From Lampris incognitus (Eukaryota; Chordata; Actinopteri; Lampriformes; Lampridae): 64,000 bases of DNA. Each line of letters starts with the position of its first letter. The stretch's first letter is position 1. The notes under the pieces were generated by a model that was not told the DNA's origin, ran no database searches, and saw nothing but the letters and a program-made list of their open reading frames with translations. A program made the translations under genes and the position numbers. Positions 1 to 13,000 of the stretch are shown one piece after another. The stretch lies in the NCBI RefSeq assembly GCF_029633865.1, contig NC_079217.1:32189090-32253089 (forward strand), read 5' to 3'.

Positions 1-258
1 GTATATCTCGCAGAGGTCACTCATTGTTATTTTCTGAATCTGCTCAATCTGAATCTGAGAATCTGATTTGCGGAGCACTAAATATAAACTTGTTCTAATC
101 ACCCCCCCTGCCTCATTTCACCTCTACCTCAGGGTCCCTCAGAAATGCATAGGTTCCCTTACTTTCTGTATGATAATCTGTTTCTTAGGCAAATAACCAG
201 TCTGTTCCGCTTATTATCACACACAAATTGTTACTCTGTTGTAAATTAACATGAGACT

Positions 259-721
259 CATTAATGTGGGTTCTCCACCTTTTTTCTCCCCAATTGTATC
301 TGGCCAATTAACTCACTCTGCCGAGCCGTTCCGGTCGCTGCTCCACCCCCTCTGCTGATCCAGGTAGGGCTGCAGACTACCACATGCCTCCTCTGATACA
401 TGTGGAGTCGCCAGCCGCTTCTTTTCACCTGAAAGTGAGGCGTTTCGCATACAAAACTTAGACATAGTGCATGGGAGGATCACGCTATTCCCCCCAGTTC
501 CTCCTCCCCCCGAACAGGCGCCCCGACTGACCAGAGGAGGCGCTAGTGCAGTGACCAGGACACATACTCACGTCCGGCTTCCCACCTGCAGACACGGCCA
601 GTTGTGTCTGTAAGGACGTCTGACCAAGCCGGAGGTAACACGGGGATTTGAACTGGCGATCCCCATGTTGGTAGGCAATGGCATAGACTGCTACGCTACC
701 CGGATGCCCACATTAATGTGG
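259..721 (-). mobile_element. tRNA-derived SINE, copy 1
   Basis: The element fills 270-710 and is flanked by an exact 11-bp target-site duplication, CATTAATGTGG, at 259-269 and 711-721. Read on the - strand it starts with a tRNA-like head: a box A-like TAGCGTAGCAGTC near 685-700 and a box B-like GGTTCAAATCC near 645-660. A GC-rich body follows and it ends in a GGGGAGAAAAAAGG-type tail near 280. Three more copies of the family occur at 2345, 23205 and 25081, all in this orientation. The family name is not known to me. Confidence 0.85.
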
Positions 722-798
722 TTTAACATTTCATTTCACAAGCAGCTGCAGTAAAACACCTTTTTTCTGACCTACTCTTTTCTCTCTCTCACACCTCG

Positions 799-801
799 TG
801 T

Positions 802-889
<88 letters not shown>
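799..889. repeat. (GT)n microsatellite
   Basis: A nearly pure GT tract of about 90 bp. Its - strand reading produces a meaningless poly-Thr-His ORF. Confidence 0.97.
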
Positions 890-999
890 CGTGCATTTGT
901 GGGAGTAGGTCCTTGTTTGATGTTTATTCCTTTCGGTAATTTCCAGACAGAGGTTAAATGAATGAACATTCTGTAAAAAACTCTTGTTCAGCTATATTT

Positions 1000-1215
1000 G
1001 TGAGGACCAGTTTGAGTTTTTAACTGTATGAGTCAGGATATTTTGACCAGTCCTCACTTATTTAAGAGCCTGTTCTAAGGTTAGGACCTGGGTTTAGGGA
1101 TATGGGTTAGAATTAGGATTAGTTTAAGGTTAGGGTAAGGGTCAAGGTTAGGTGTGTAGTTCTGATGATTATGGTTAAGGGCTATGGGATTAATGTAGTC
1201 AATGAGGGTCCTCAC
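1000..1215. mobile_element. Short element with GTGAGGACC termini and telomere-like body
   Basis: The segment opens with GTGAGGACC (1000-1008) and closes with the inverted GGTCCTCAC (1207-1215). Between 1075 and 1190 it is made of degenerate TTAGGG/GGTTAG-like words. The layout suggests a small dispersed inverted-terminal-repeat element rather than a true interstitial telomere, because the hexamers are irregular. Confidence 0.5.
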
Positions 1216-1423
1216 AAGAATAGAAAAACAAATGCGTGTGTGCGAGTGAATATAAATATACACTCAATATGTATGACTGATTTGTTTGCTCTTAAGAATG
1301 TAGGGCGTTATAGTGTGTGCAGATTGATTGTGTCCCAATTACAGAATTAAAAAGTAGAAACAAAAATGAACTGTTATGCTAAATGACAGAGACAAACCTC
1401 TTTTCTCCTCCTTTGTCTCCCAG

Positions 1424-1530
1424 CGGAGCCTCTTCCTGAAGTGCCCTCTGTTCAGGAGAGGCGAGCCCACCAGCCTGTTGTCATCCAGCAGCACCTGTCA
1501 CTGTGGGACAGCCTGCACCTCACTGACAAG
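1424..1530 (+). CDS. glb1l2: glb1l2 exon (first in window)
   Basis: Acceptor TCTCCCAG before CGGAGCC and donor AAG|GTGAAT. The first two bases complete a codon from an upstream exon outside the window; the exon then reads [10 protein letters not shown]...[11 protein letters not shown] and ends in phase 0. It is the proline-rich linker leading into the first beta-sandwich. Confidence 0.85.
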
Positions 1531-4500
1531 GTGAATCACAGGCAGACAGCGCACACACCTGCTTGCCAAAAGTGCATTACATAATTAACTTATTTTTTCT
1601 TTGCAGTTTTTCTCAACAGAGTTACAAATTCCTTGTTGTGTCTTCAACAATAATACATAACAGGCAGCAAAACAAAGGACACATAAACTACTAAACTATC
1701 AAAATAAATCAAAAGTCAACTCAAGTCAAGTCAGGTCAGTTTTGTTTGTATAACCCAATATCACAAATTGCAAATTTGCCTCAGGGGGCTTTACAGCAGC
1801 AATACAACATCCTGTCCTTAGACCCTCACATTGAATAAGGAACACCTAAAAAAGAAAAAGAAAAAAAGAAAAACTAAAAAGAAAAAAAAACCTTTTACAG
1901 GGACAAAAAATTGGAAGAAACCTAAGGGAGAGCAACAGAGGAGGGATCTCTCTCCCAAGACAGACAGCTGGATATTGTGTTTACACAATTTACAGAATAC
2001 GAGAATACAAAGAGGATAACAGAATTATAATGGAATTATAAAATTAATGAAGAATATGATGAAGAGGATGCCAAGCAGTGTCCAGATGCCACCGGAACAG
2101 CCCAGGCCCTGGGCCAGCATCACCAAGAGCAGAATTATAAAAGATTACTCTTCAAACAAACATGATTAGAATGATGAAACTGGGTGTAAATTAAGCACAT
2201 AGCACATCCTTAATATACCTTTCATCCTTTAATGTGAAAGGAAAATATAGCAGCTGCAGGAATAATAGCACTGCAGTGAAAGCATGAATCTTTGTAATGG
2301 GTGTTCTCTGTCCTTGTTTTTTCCTGAAAGAGACCCATACTTTTTTCTTTTTTTTTTTGGATTTTTCCCGCTTTTTCTCCCAATTGTACTTGGCCAATTA
2401 CCCCACTCTTCAGAGCCATCCCAGTCACTACTCCACCCCCTCTGCCGCTCCGGGGAGGGCCACAGACTACCACATGCCTCCTCTGATACATGTGGAGTTG
2501 CCAGCCGCTTCTTTTCACCTGACAGTGAGGAGTTTCGCCAGGGGGACATAGCGCATGGGAGGATCATGCTATTCCCCCCAGTTCCCCCTCCCCCCCGAAC
2601 AGGCGCCCCAGAGGAGGTGCTAGTGCAGCGACCAGGACACATACCCACATCCAGCTTCCCACCCACAGACACGGCCAATTGTGACTGTAGGGACACCTGA
2701 CCAAGTCGGAGGTAACACAGGGATTCGAAATTACGATTCCTGCGTTGGTAGGCAGCGGAATAGACTGCCACACCACCCGGCTGGTGTGGCAGTCTTTGTA
2801 CGGCTTTGTAGGACTAGTGTACATGTGATATCCGCCAAGGCCTACTTATAATCACACATTAAGTATGTCAGTTGAGAAAAATCAAACAAGGAGCACTAGA
2901 AATCACGAGGGGAAGTTATGATGGTGCAGTGCTGGCCTAAAAATTGGAGGGACAGGATTTTGACTATTGACCGACCACAAGCAGTGCTCTCCTCTTAACA
3001 GCTGTCCTTAAAGATGTAGTAAAACTCTGTTAAACATCTGTGAGCTGAAAATATGTTGACATGGTCCTAAGATGGTAGAAATGATTGAACTGTTGATAAA
3101 TTCAACAAAAAATGGGACACATCACGCTTTGAGGGAGGAAATGTATGCTTCTTCTTCTTTTTTTTTCCTAGGTCCTGAGGAACACACACTTTACTTGCCT
3201 TTCTACTTGCCTCATATATATTGGTCTAACATGCTGGGCATCATGTGTGTCGCTACATGACATGGGTCCCAGGGTCTCTGAAGTACCCATATGAAGGAGA
3301 AGCAATCACAATTTTTAACATTATTTCTCTATATGTTGTAGGGTTAACAATTGCAGCCATAATTCTGAGTGGTCTTCTGTATTTCTCTGAGATGCTGCCG
3401 AAATTATGTCTGCCTGGTTTGGTGATAGCCTGCATTGTAAAAGAAAATGCAAACAACAATAATACATTTTATAATAAACTTTATTCATATTGCACCTTTC
3501 TAAACAGTGTTACAAGGTGCCTAACAATACTACACTAACAATACTACATTATTAGCTGTATATAGCATTTTTATTCACATTTTCTTATACAGCTATATGT
3601 AACATTGATATTTGCATTTTTTATACAATGCAGCCTATTGGCAAACCAGGAGACACTTTTCTGCATAATTTCAGCGATGTTTCAGAGACACATAGAAAAC
3701 TGCTCAGTATTATGGCTACAATTGTTAACCCTACAACGTATATAGAGAAACATTGTTAAAAATTGTGATGCTTCTCCTTAGTATGGGCACGTCAAAGATA
3801 TTGGGACCCATGTCATGTAGCGACACACATGTCTTCCAGCATATTAGACTAATGGAATATGAGGCAAGTAGAAAGAAGACATGTCAGTGTTAGCCAACTG
3901 AACTCCCTGGGTAGACTTGTGAGACGCTAGGATGAGACGTTCTACTACAACACTGCCACCTTCAGTCTGACCCACACCACCATCACTATCCTCTACATCT
4001 ACACCCCTTTATATCCCTTATACATTTTTTTATTTATTTTACTACTTTTTTGATCCCGTGGGGGAATTCTTCCTCTGCATTTAACCCATCCTAACTGTGT
4101 AGCTAGGAGCAGTGGGCAGCCACTGTGCAGCGCCCGGGGACCAACTCCAGTTCGTCTTGCCATGCCTCAGTCAGGGACACAGACAGGAGTATTAACCCTA
4201 ATATGCATGTCTTTTTGATGGTGAGGGAAACCGGAGCACCTGGAGAAAACCCACACAGACACGGGGAGAACATGCAAACTCCACACATAAAGGACCACAC
4301 ATGACTTCCCCAAGGTTGGACAACCCCAGGGTTCAAACCTAGGACTTTCTTGCTATGAAGCGACAGCGCTAACCACTACGCCACCGTGTTGCCTTAAATG
4401 GAAACCACCATCACTGTCTTCTACATCTACACCCCTCTATATCCTTTATACATGAACACCTCCATCACTGTCCTCTACATCTACACTCCTTTTATCCTTT

Positions 4501-7500
4501 TTCACAGTGTGAGTGAAAGGATACTAAAACTGAGTGCTTACTTATTCTTCAACGTTCTCATGAGCAAGGCACATATCTCCAACTGCTCAAGTGGCTCTGC
4601 TTTCTGATCAGTTCTAAAAGACCATTGTAAAATCATAGCATGGATGTAAAGATTTATTTTCTCTAGCTAAAAAGAGGCTAAGATATAAGGTCTAACTATG
4701 TTTATAGGGAGTTCCATCATCATACTTACCTCTTGTCTAACAACGATCAGGTTCAACCATTTGCATAATGCATTTAGGGATAGGGTTTGGTATACAGAGC
4801 CAGTTCTCACTGTTCTCAAACAGTTTGTAACCTGTTCCAGAATTCCAAGAATCAGATATTAATTAAGAAATGTGACTTCCAAAGGCACTTATCGAATCCA
4901 GAAAGCAGTGTTTCAGTGGCATTTGCAAAACAAGTGAAATGGTTTCACCTTTTAAAAAGATGATTAAAAAAGTAAGTCAACTGCTAGGAACTGCTGCCAT
5001 TATGTCTGGACTGTTCACGATATGGCGACAGCAGATGCTATAATGTCAGACTAAGCTTCACTAAAGAAAAAAAATACAGCAAACTGTGATCATTGTGCTT
5101 AATTTCATGCTAGGGAGGAGGGATCCTCAGTATAACAAAGGACTTACTGCTGGTAATGTAAGTCTGAAAGAACAAATGCACATTTTCCATTTCTCTCCCA
5201 GCCCCAGCCATCATCCCAGATTTAAGTAGCGCTAGCATTGTTAGCACCTCCACTCAGATACAACACACAAGAAGTGCACATCCAGCTTTGAAATGGCATG
5301 ATATGGAATTATATTTATGTTCTACATTTCCCTTAGATATGAGTTCATAGAGCAGTATTATCCCTACTCCAGTTCATCCCATTAGAGCTGCTGGTGGCGA
5401 AACTCAATTCACCATTGGAATGAGGGGCACATGAGCACATGCAGTGAATGAATGTCACCGAAGGGATTTATCTTGAAAGAGTTAGCCTACATTCCTTCTA
5501 AACTTTTGAGCTGTCTTCATTTCTAGATAAAACCAATGACTGATACCCTGCTATTCACAGGATATTCATTTAGTATATCCTCAGAGGTGGTCCTGACACG
5601 TTTGATGCCCTATAGGCAACATCAATCAAAAATGCCCCTATACTATGTCTTGTATTTAGCATCTGATCCACATGTACATTGGATTGGGGGTTAATCTGAT
5701 TTTATTAACCATTGGGGTGGATGTGGAGGGGGGGCAGCCATGGCATGTAGATGGGGTGCTGGGCACACAACAACATGAAATGCACTTCTTTATAAAATAT
5801 CGGTAAAAATGATAATAATAAAACATTGCATAGTTCATATATTTGTGATAGTAAGATTAGAAGTAGAATTCAGAAGAATAATGGTAGCTATGTATAGTAA
5901 AAGAGAAAACCAAACAACAACCAATAACAGAAAACCCCAAATAAAACACTGGTGTCTTTCACAAAAAGTCTGATGAGAATTAGGATTCAATAAGAACCAA
6001 AATCCCGCAAACCCAATTGGGATGAGCGGCTTGGATAATGGATGGATGGATGGAATCAGAATTGCTAAAATGCAAGATACCCAACCCTAGCTAAGGGCTC
6101 TTTATGTTGAAGACAGATGAAGCACGTCTCTGTGATACTTACTGCAATGGTTATTCACATCCCATTGTAAAAATCCTTCCTTTGAGATGACAATTACTTT
6201 GGCCCTGACCGTCCAGACACCTTCTATTTATCTTTTTATTTTTTTGAAGAGCATCTTATGTCAATAGCTTCAGAAAGTGAGTGGGCTGTCTGAGATGGAT
6301 ATTCTATTTGCATGTTTGGAGGTAGGTGGTTAGTTGTGTCATTGCAAGGGTTGTTTATTGTCTGGTAAAGACTGCATAATTCAATCCCCAAGGGTATCCC
6401 AAAAGAATGTTGCTGACTAAAATAAGTGTTAGAAATACCAGGTAAAGAGGCTCCACAGGTCTCAGGTTTAATTAGGCTTTCTGTCATGGAAAAATTCTAT
6501 TGCATCAGCATTACAAAGTAGTTTTGAGATGCTCAGCATTTCTAGGGGTTCACACTCCTCTCATTCTCACAGCAAAAGTTATATAACCATTTCAGACGGT
6601 TAATGTTACTTATTCATGCAAACTTCTAAACTATTATTTTTTGTTTGTTTGTTAATGCTACAGCCTTTGAAATCAGAGAGGCCAGTGAACATGGAGCGTC
6701 TCCCTATCAATAACAATAATGGTCAGTCATATGGCTACACGCTGTATGAGACCACCATCACCAGTGGAGGAATCCTCAACTCCAAGAACAACATCAGAGA
6801 TAGAGCATTGGTAAGGGAAGATGGAGTCTTTTGTGTCAATAATATTCATTATATGTTAATTATATGTTCACTCTCCACTTTATGAAAATTTAATTGGATT
6901 TCCCCCAGTCTCTCTTAATGCCCATAAGCATTACCAATGCACTGTTTCCTCTTGTGGTATGGCAAATTCATGAGTTCAAACAACTCCAAAAAAGAAAAAG
7001 AAAAAAAAAGCTGATATCTTTTGAATTAACCAAACACGGGGTTTTGACATTTAATTTATCGTTCACATCTTTTTCTCATCATGACATTCTAAAAGTGGTG
7101 GGTTTGCAAGTGTGTTTTGCACAAGCCAGGGGTGTGTGTGTGTGTGTGTGTGTGTGTCCCTGCAGAGCTTCTCTTCTTTGTTTGTAGGCCTACGTATTCA
7201 TCTTAATGATGTACACCGATCAGCCAAAACATTAAAACCACCTGCCTAATATTGCGTAGGTCTCCCTTGTGCCACCAAAACAGCTCTGACCCGTCGAGGG
7301 GTGGACTTCACAAGACTTATGAAGGTGTCCTCTGGTATCTGGCACCAAGACATTAGCAGCAGATCGTTTAAGTCCTTTAAGTTGTGAGGTGGGGCCTCCA
7401 TGGATTGGACTTGTTTTTTCCAGCACATCCCACAGATGCTTGATAGGACAGATCTGGGGAATTTGGAGGCCAAGGCAAAACCTTCAACTTTGTTATGTTC

Positions 7501-8700
7501 CTCAAACCATTCTTGAACAACTTTTGTAGGGTGGCAGGGTGCATTATCCTGCTGAAAGAGGCCACTGCCATCAGGGATTACTGTTGCCATGAAGGGGTGT
7601 ACCTGGTCTGCAAAAATATCTAGGTAGGTGGTATGTGTCAAAGTAACATACACATGAATGGTCAGACCCAGGGTTTCCCAGCAGAACATTGCCCAGACCA
7701 TCACACTGCTTCCACTGGCTTACCTTCTTCCTATAGTGCATCTTGGTACCATATTTTCCCCAGGTAAAGGATGCACATGCACCCAGCCATCCACATGATG
7801 TAAAAGAAAATGTGATTCATCAGACCAGGCTACGTTCTTCCATTGCTCCATGGTCCAGTTCTGACACTTGCGTGCCCATTGTAGGTGCTTTTGGTAGTGA
7901 ACAGGGGTCATCATGGGCACCGGTCTGCAGCTACACAGTCCTAATACACAGCGAGCTGTAATTCGCTGTATGTTCTGACACCTGTCTATCATAGCCAGCA
8001 TTAACTTTTTCAGCAGTTTGAGCTACAGTAGCTCTTCTGTGGGATCAGACCAGATGGGCTAGCCTCTGCTCCCCACATGCATCAATGGGTCTTCGGTGCC
8101 CAGGACTCTGTCGCCAGTTCATCGGACGTCCTTCCTTTGGTAGTCACTGTACTTATCACTTTTGGTAGGCACTGACTACAACATATAAGTTCAAGTTCAC
8201 TTTATTATCATATACATATAAAAAGTACCATCCATCCATTATCCAAACTGCTTATCCTGTTCTCAGGGTTGCAGGGATGCTGGAGCCTATCCAAGCAGTC
8301 ATTGGGCGGCAGGAGAGACAGCCTGGACAGGCCGCCAGGCCATCACAGGCACCACACCACACCACACCACACCACACCACACCACACCACACCACACACA
8401 CACATTCACACCTAGAGACAATTTAGTACAGCCAGTTCACCTGACCTACATGTCTTTGGACTGTGGGAGGAAACCAGAACACCCAGCAGAAATCCATGCA
8501 GACACAGGGAGAACATGCAATATCCCCACAGACGACCCGGGATGACTCCCAAGGTTGAACTACCTCGGCGCTCGAACCCAGGACCTTCTTGCTGTGAAGC
8601 GACCGCACTAACCACTGCGCCACCGTGCCGTAAAATCAAGTACCATGTACCTTCAAATGCAATGATGAAATGTATGTGCCCTGGCTCTCTCAGCCCTTAA

Positions 8701-8744
<44 letters not shown>

Positions 8745-9499
8745 AAATAATAGTTTCCTATGTATTGATTTTGTTATTACAAAAACAATACATAATAAAT
8801 CATAAATCCCACAAAATAATAAATCAATGAAATTTATGTAAGGAGCCTGCTATTCATTATTCTGAGCATCTGTGGGTAAAAACTGCCTTTGAAGTGGCTG
8901 GTTGGAGCACTGATGCTCTGTAAGTGTTGTCCTGAGGGAAGGAGGAAGGGCAGACCATGTGCTGGGTGGCTGGTGTCCTCCATGAGTCTTAGGGCCTTCC
9001 CTCTGCAACGGATGGTGTACATGTCCTGAAGCTGTGGCAGTGCTGCTCCTATGATTTTTTAAGCCATTTTTACAATTCTTCTCAGTTGTTTGTGGTGCTG
9101 TTCAGGTTGCCAAACCACACCAGTATTCTTCCAGTAAGAATGATAGTCTGGTAGAAATTTACCAGATTTTTTGTGAACATTTTGAATTTTTTAAGACATC
9201 TGAGAAGGTATTGTCTCTGTTGTGCCTTCTTAATTATACAACTGGTGTTAAGAGACCAGGAGGGGGACTCTGACATCTGAATGCCTAAATATCTGAAGTT
9301 CTTCACAATTTCAACAGCGGCATCACTGATGTAAACTGGTGTCTGAACTGTTTTGGAAAACAATTTTTTTCTTTGTTTTCAACAATCATCTCCTTTGTTT
9401 TCTCAAAGTTTAGGGAGAGGTTGTTATTTTGACACAATATGAATAGGTCCCTCAACCCTGGGATGATCTGCTGTGGCGACCCCTAACGGGAGCAGCCAA

Positions 9500-9535
<36 letters not shown>

Positions 9536-9982
9536 TAGATGGATAGGTCCCTCACCTCCTTCCTTTAGACATCGTCATGCCGCGAACACCCCACAAGACC
9601 TGCCGTTTTGGAGATGCTCTGACCCAGTCGTCTAGCCATCACAATTTGGCCCTTGTCAAAGTTGCTCAAATCCTTACGCTTGCCCATTTTTCCTGCCTCC
9701 AACACATCAACTTCAAGAACTGACTGTTCACTTTCTGCCTAATGTATACCACCCCTTGACAGGTGCCATTGTAATGAGATAATCAGTGTTATTCATTTAC
9801 CTGTCAGTAGTTATAATATTTTTGTTGATCGGTGTATAGCCACACTAGCAGCACATCAGTCTCAACTGACTGTAGATGACTCATTAAAATACTCTTTTGT
9901 CATCCAGGTTTTTGTGGACAGACATTTTATTGGTGTTCTGGATTATAAGACCCTGGAGCTTGCACTTCTTGATGGGAAGGTA

Positions 9983-10057
<75 letters not shown>

Positions 10058-13000
10058 GTGTTTCTATTTAAGTCTATTCTGTGTTAGTGGGCGTGCTGCT
10101 GTGTTGATCTCTTTCAAAAGGACAACATTGATATTTAACACCATAATATAACTGAACGCTTCTGGGGTTCCTGATGAATACATTCGGCACCTACTAAGTC
10201 CCTGTTTTAAGCCAACGATAAGTTTTCAGGCAAATGTTTGCTCTTACAAAGTAGACTTCAATTAGTCAACTTTTAAGACTCCCCCATTGGGAAAAACAAA
10301 TTAGTTTTGTGTTTTTGTATATACATTTGCGTATTTGTGCACTGAAGGGTCAGAGAAGTCTGAGTTTACTGGTGGAGAACTGTGGAAGAGTGAATTATGG
10401 GAAAACTCTGGATGAACAGCAGAAGGGTAAGAACTCTTTCAGACATTCAGAAGGCTTACCTTTCTCTAGACCATGGTTTTCATGACTGACCACAAAAGAA
10501 GGTTTTCAATGGTAACTAGTAAAATGGCTTGCCTTTCAGGAATTGTTGGAGATATTGAATTGAACAAGCGCCCCCTTCGAGACTTCGTCATTCATAGTCT
10601 GGAAATGAAGCCAGGCTTTGTAAATAGGTTTGCGATTCTCATTTACTTTCAAGTTTCCCTCCATGTTTGTTGTTTTTGTCATTATGCTTTCCTCCCTCTG
10701 ATTCAGCTCAGCTGTTTAGCTTCCCCATTTCACAAAGTGCATGGTATCACAATGGGAACAGGATGACAACATGCAAATATCAAAACACAGCTTGTCAGTA
10801 TGTTGTCACAGCTGGTAAACATGCTAATACTACTACTACTACTACTACTACAACTACTACTACTACTTTCGGCTGCTCCTGTTAGGGGTCACCACAGTGG
10901 CTGATCCATTTCCATCTCTTCCTGTCCTCTGCATCTTCCTCTGTTACACAAGCCACCTGCATGTCCTCCCTCACCGCATCCATAAACCTCCTCTTTTCCT
11001 CTTCCCTGGCAGCTCCATATTCAGCATCCTTCTCCCAATATACCCAGCATCTCTCCTCTGCATGTGTCCAAACCATCTCAATCTCAAGTCTCTCTTGCTT
11101 TGTCTCAAAACTGTCCAGCCTGAGCTGTCCCTCTAATATACTCATTCCTGATCCTGTTGTTCTTCATCACTCCAAATGAAAATCTTAATGTCTTCAACTC
11201 TGCCACCTCCAGCTCCGCCTCCTGACTTTTCGTCAGTGCCACTGTCTCCAAACCATACAACATAGCTGGTCTCACAACCATCTTCTAAACCTTCCCTTTA
11301 ACTCTTGCTGGTACCCTTTTGTTGCAAATCACTCCTGACACTCTTCTCCACCCACTCCACCCTGCCCGCACTCTCTTCTTGACCTCTCTTCCGCACTCCG
11401 TGTTACTTTTAACAGTTGACCCCAAGTATTTAACCTCATCCACCTTCATCACCTCTACTCCTTGTATCCTTATCATCCACTGTCCTCCCTCTCACTCACG
11501 CATATGTATTCAGTCTTGCTCCCACTGACTTTCATTCCTCTTCTCTCCAGTGCATACATCCACCTCTCCAGGCTCTCCTCAAACTGCACCCTACTCTCAC
11601 TACAGATCACAATGTCATCCACAAACATCATAGTCCATGGAGATTCCTGCCTGATCTCGTCCATCAACCTGTCCATCACCCTTGCAAACAAGAAAGGGCT
11701 ATGAGCAGATCCTTGAGGTAATTCCACCTCCACCTTGAACCCATCCGTCATTCTTACCACACACCTCACCAGTTACACTGCCCTCATACATATCCTTACA
11801 TGCTTCTCTGCCACTCCAGATTTCCTCATACAACACAACACCTCCTCTCTCAGCACCCTGTCATATGTATTCTCTACATCCACCAACACACAATGTAACT
11901 GCTTCTGACCTTCTCTATACTTCTCCATCAACATTCTCAAAGTGAAAATCACATCTGTACTGCTCTTTTGTGGCATGAAACCATACTGCTGCTCACTAAT
12001 CATCACCTCTCCTCTTAACCTAGCTTCCACTACTCTTTCCCATATCTTCATGCTGTGGCTGATCAACTTTATACCTCTGTAGATATGACAGCTCTGCAGA
12101 CAGCTCTGCACATCAGCCGCATTCTTGAAGATCAGTACCAGGATACTTCTTCTCCACTCCTCAGGCATTCTCTCACTGTCTGCAATTTGTTTACAGTATA
12201 TTAATTTAAATTTGGATCTTACAATAATATCAAGAGAAAACAGACATTTTAAATTGTAGTGCTTTAGATTGAGCTAGTTTTAGATTTTTGTTGAATTTGA
12301 ATTCAGTGACTTCAAGAATTGTGTTTTTTTGGTTAAAAATATCTGTTTTCTAATCTAACAATATTCAAAGTAACCAATCAAACAGACAAAAGACAATCAG
12401 TATCTGCCACTCAGAAGAAAAAAGAGAATCAGTATCTGCTGCTGAGAAGAAGTGGGATAGTCAAAGAGATGAAGAAAATAGACAGGAGTACAAGGAGATG
12501 CAGCATGAAGTGAAGAGAGAGGTGGCAAAGGCAAAGGAAAAGGTGTATGGTGAGTCGTATGAGAGATTAAACACTAAGAAAGGAGAAAAGAACTTGTACT
12601 GATTGGCTAGACAGAGGGATCAAGCTGGGAAGGATGTGTAGCAGGTAAGGGTGATCAAGGATAGAGATGGAAATGTGCTGACAAGCGAGGAGAGTGTGTT
12701 GAGAAGGTGGAAGGAGTACTCTGAGGGGCTGATGAATGAAGAAAAAGAGAGAAAGAAGGTCGGATGATGTGGGGATAGTGAATCAGGAAGTGAGGTGGAC
12801 TAGCAAGGAGGAAGTGAGGGCAGCTATGAAGAGTGAGAAGGCAGTTGGTCCAGATGACATACCTGTGGAGGCATGGAGATGTTTAGGAAAGATGACAGTG
12901 GAGTTTTTAACTAGATTGTTTAACACAATCTTGGAAAGTGAGAGGATGCCTGAGGAGTGGAGAAGAAGCATACTGGTACTGACTTTCAAGAATAAGGGCG

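Larger units (their letters stand above)
7212..9836 (-). mobile_element. Tc1/mariner transposon, inactive and interrupted
   Basis: Terminal CACCGATCAG (7214) and inverted CTGATC-like/TGATCGGTG (ending 9834) are flanked by TA dinucleotides, the Tc1/mariner target. The - strand transposase begins at Met 9687 ([20 protein letters not shown], helix-turn-helix region) and is cut near 9577 by about 1.4 kb of inserted retroelements (8180-9575). It resumes at 8001 with WSDESHF (first catalytic Asp) and at 7704 with FQQDNAPCH (second Asp). The reading frame shifts between the two pieces and the C-terminal catalytic region is degraded. Confidence 0.9.

Noticed and set aside
772..969. Open frame of Thr-His repeats across the (GT)n tract
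   Set aside because: It is only the translation of a dinucleotide repeat.
1081..1190. Interstitial telomeric repeat
   Set aside because: The TTAGGG-like words are irregular and enclosed by inverted termini, so a dispersed element is likelier.
2284..2771. Proline-rich ORFs of 138 and 180 codons
   Set aside because: They are translations of the SINE at 2345-2784; similar frames recur at the other SINE copies.
8353..8397. CRISPR-like or regulatory repeat
   Set aside because: It is a simple (ACACC)n microsatellite inside a SINE.
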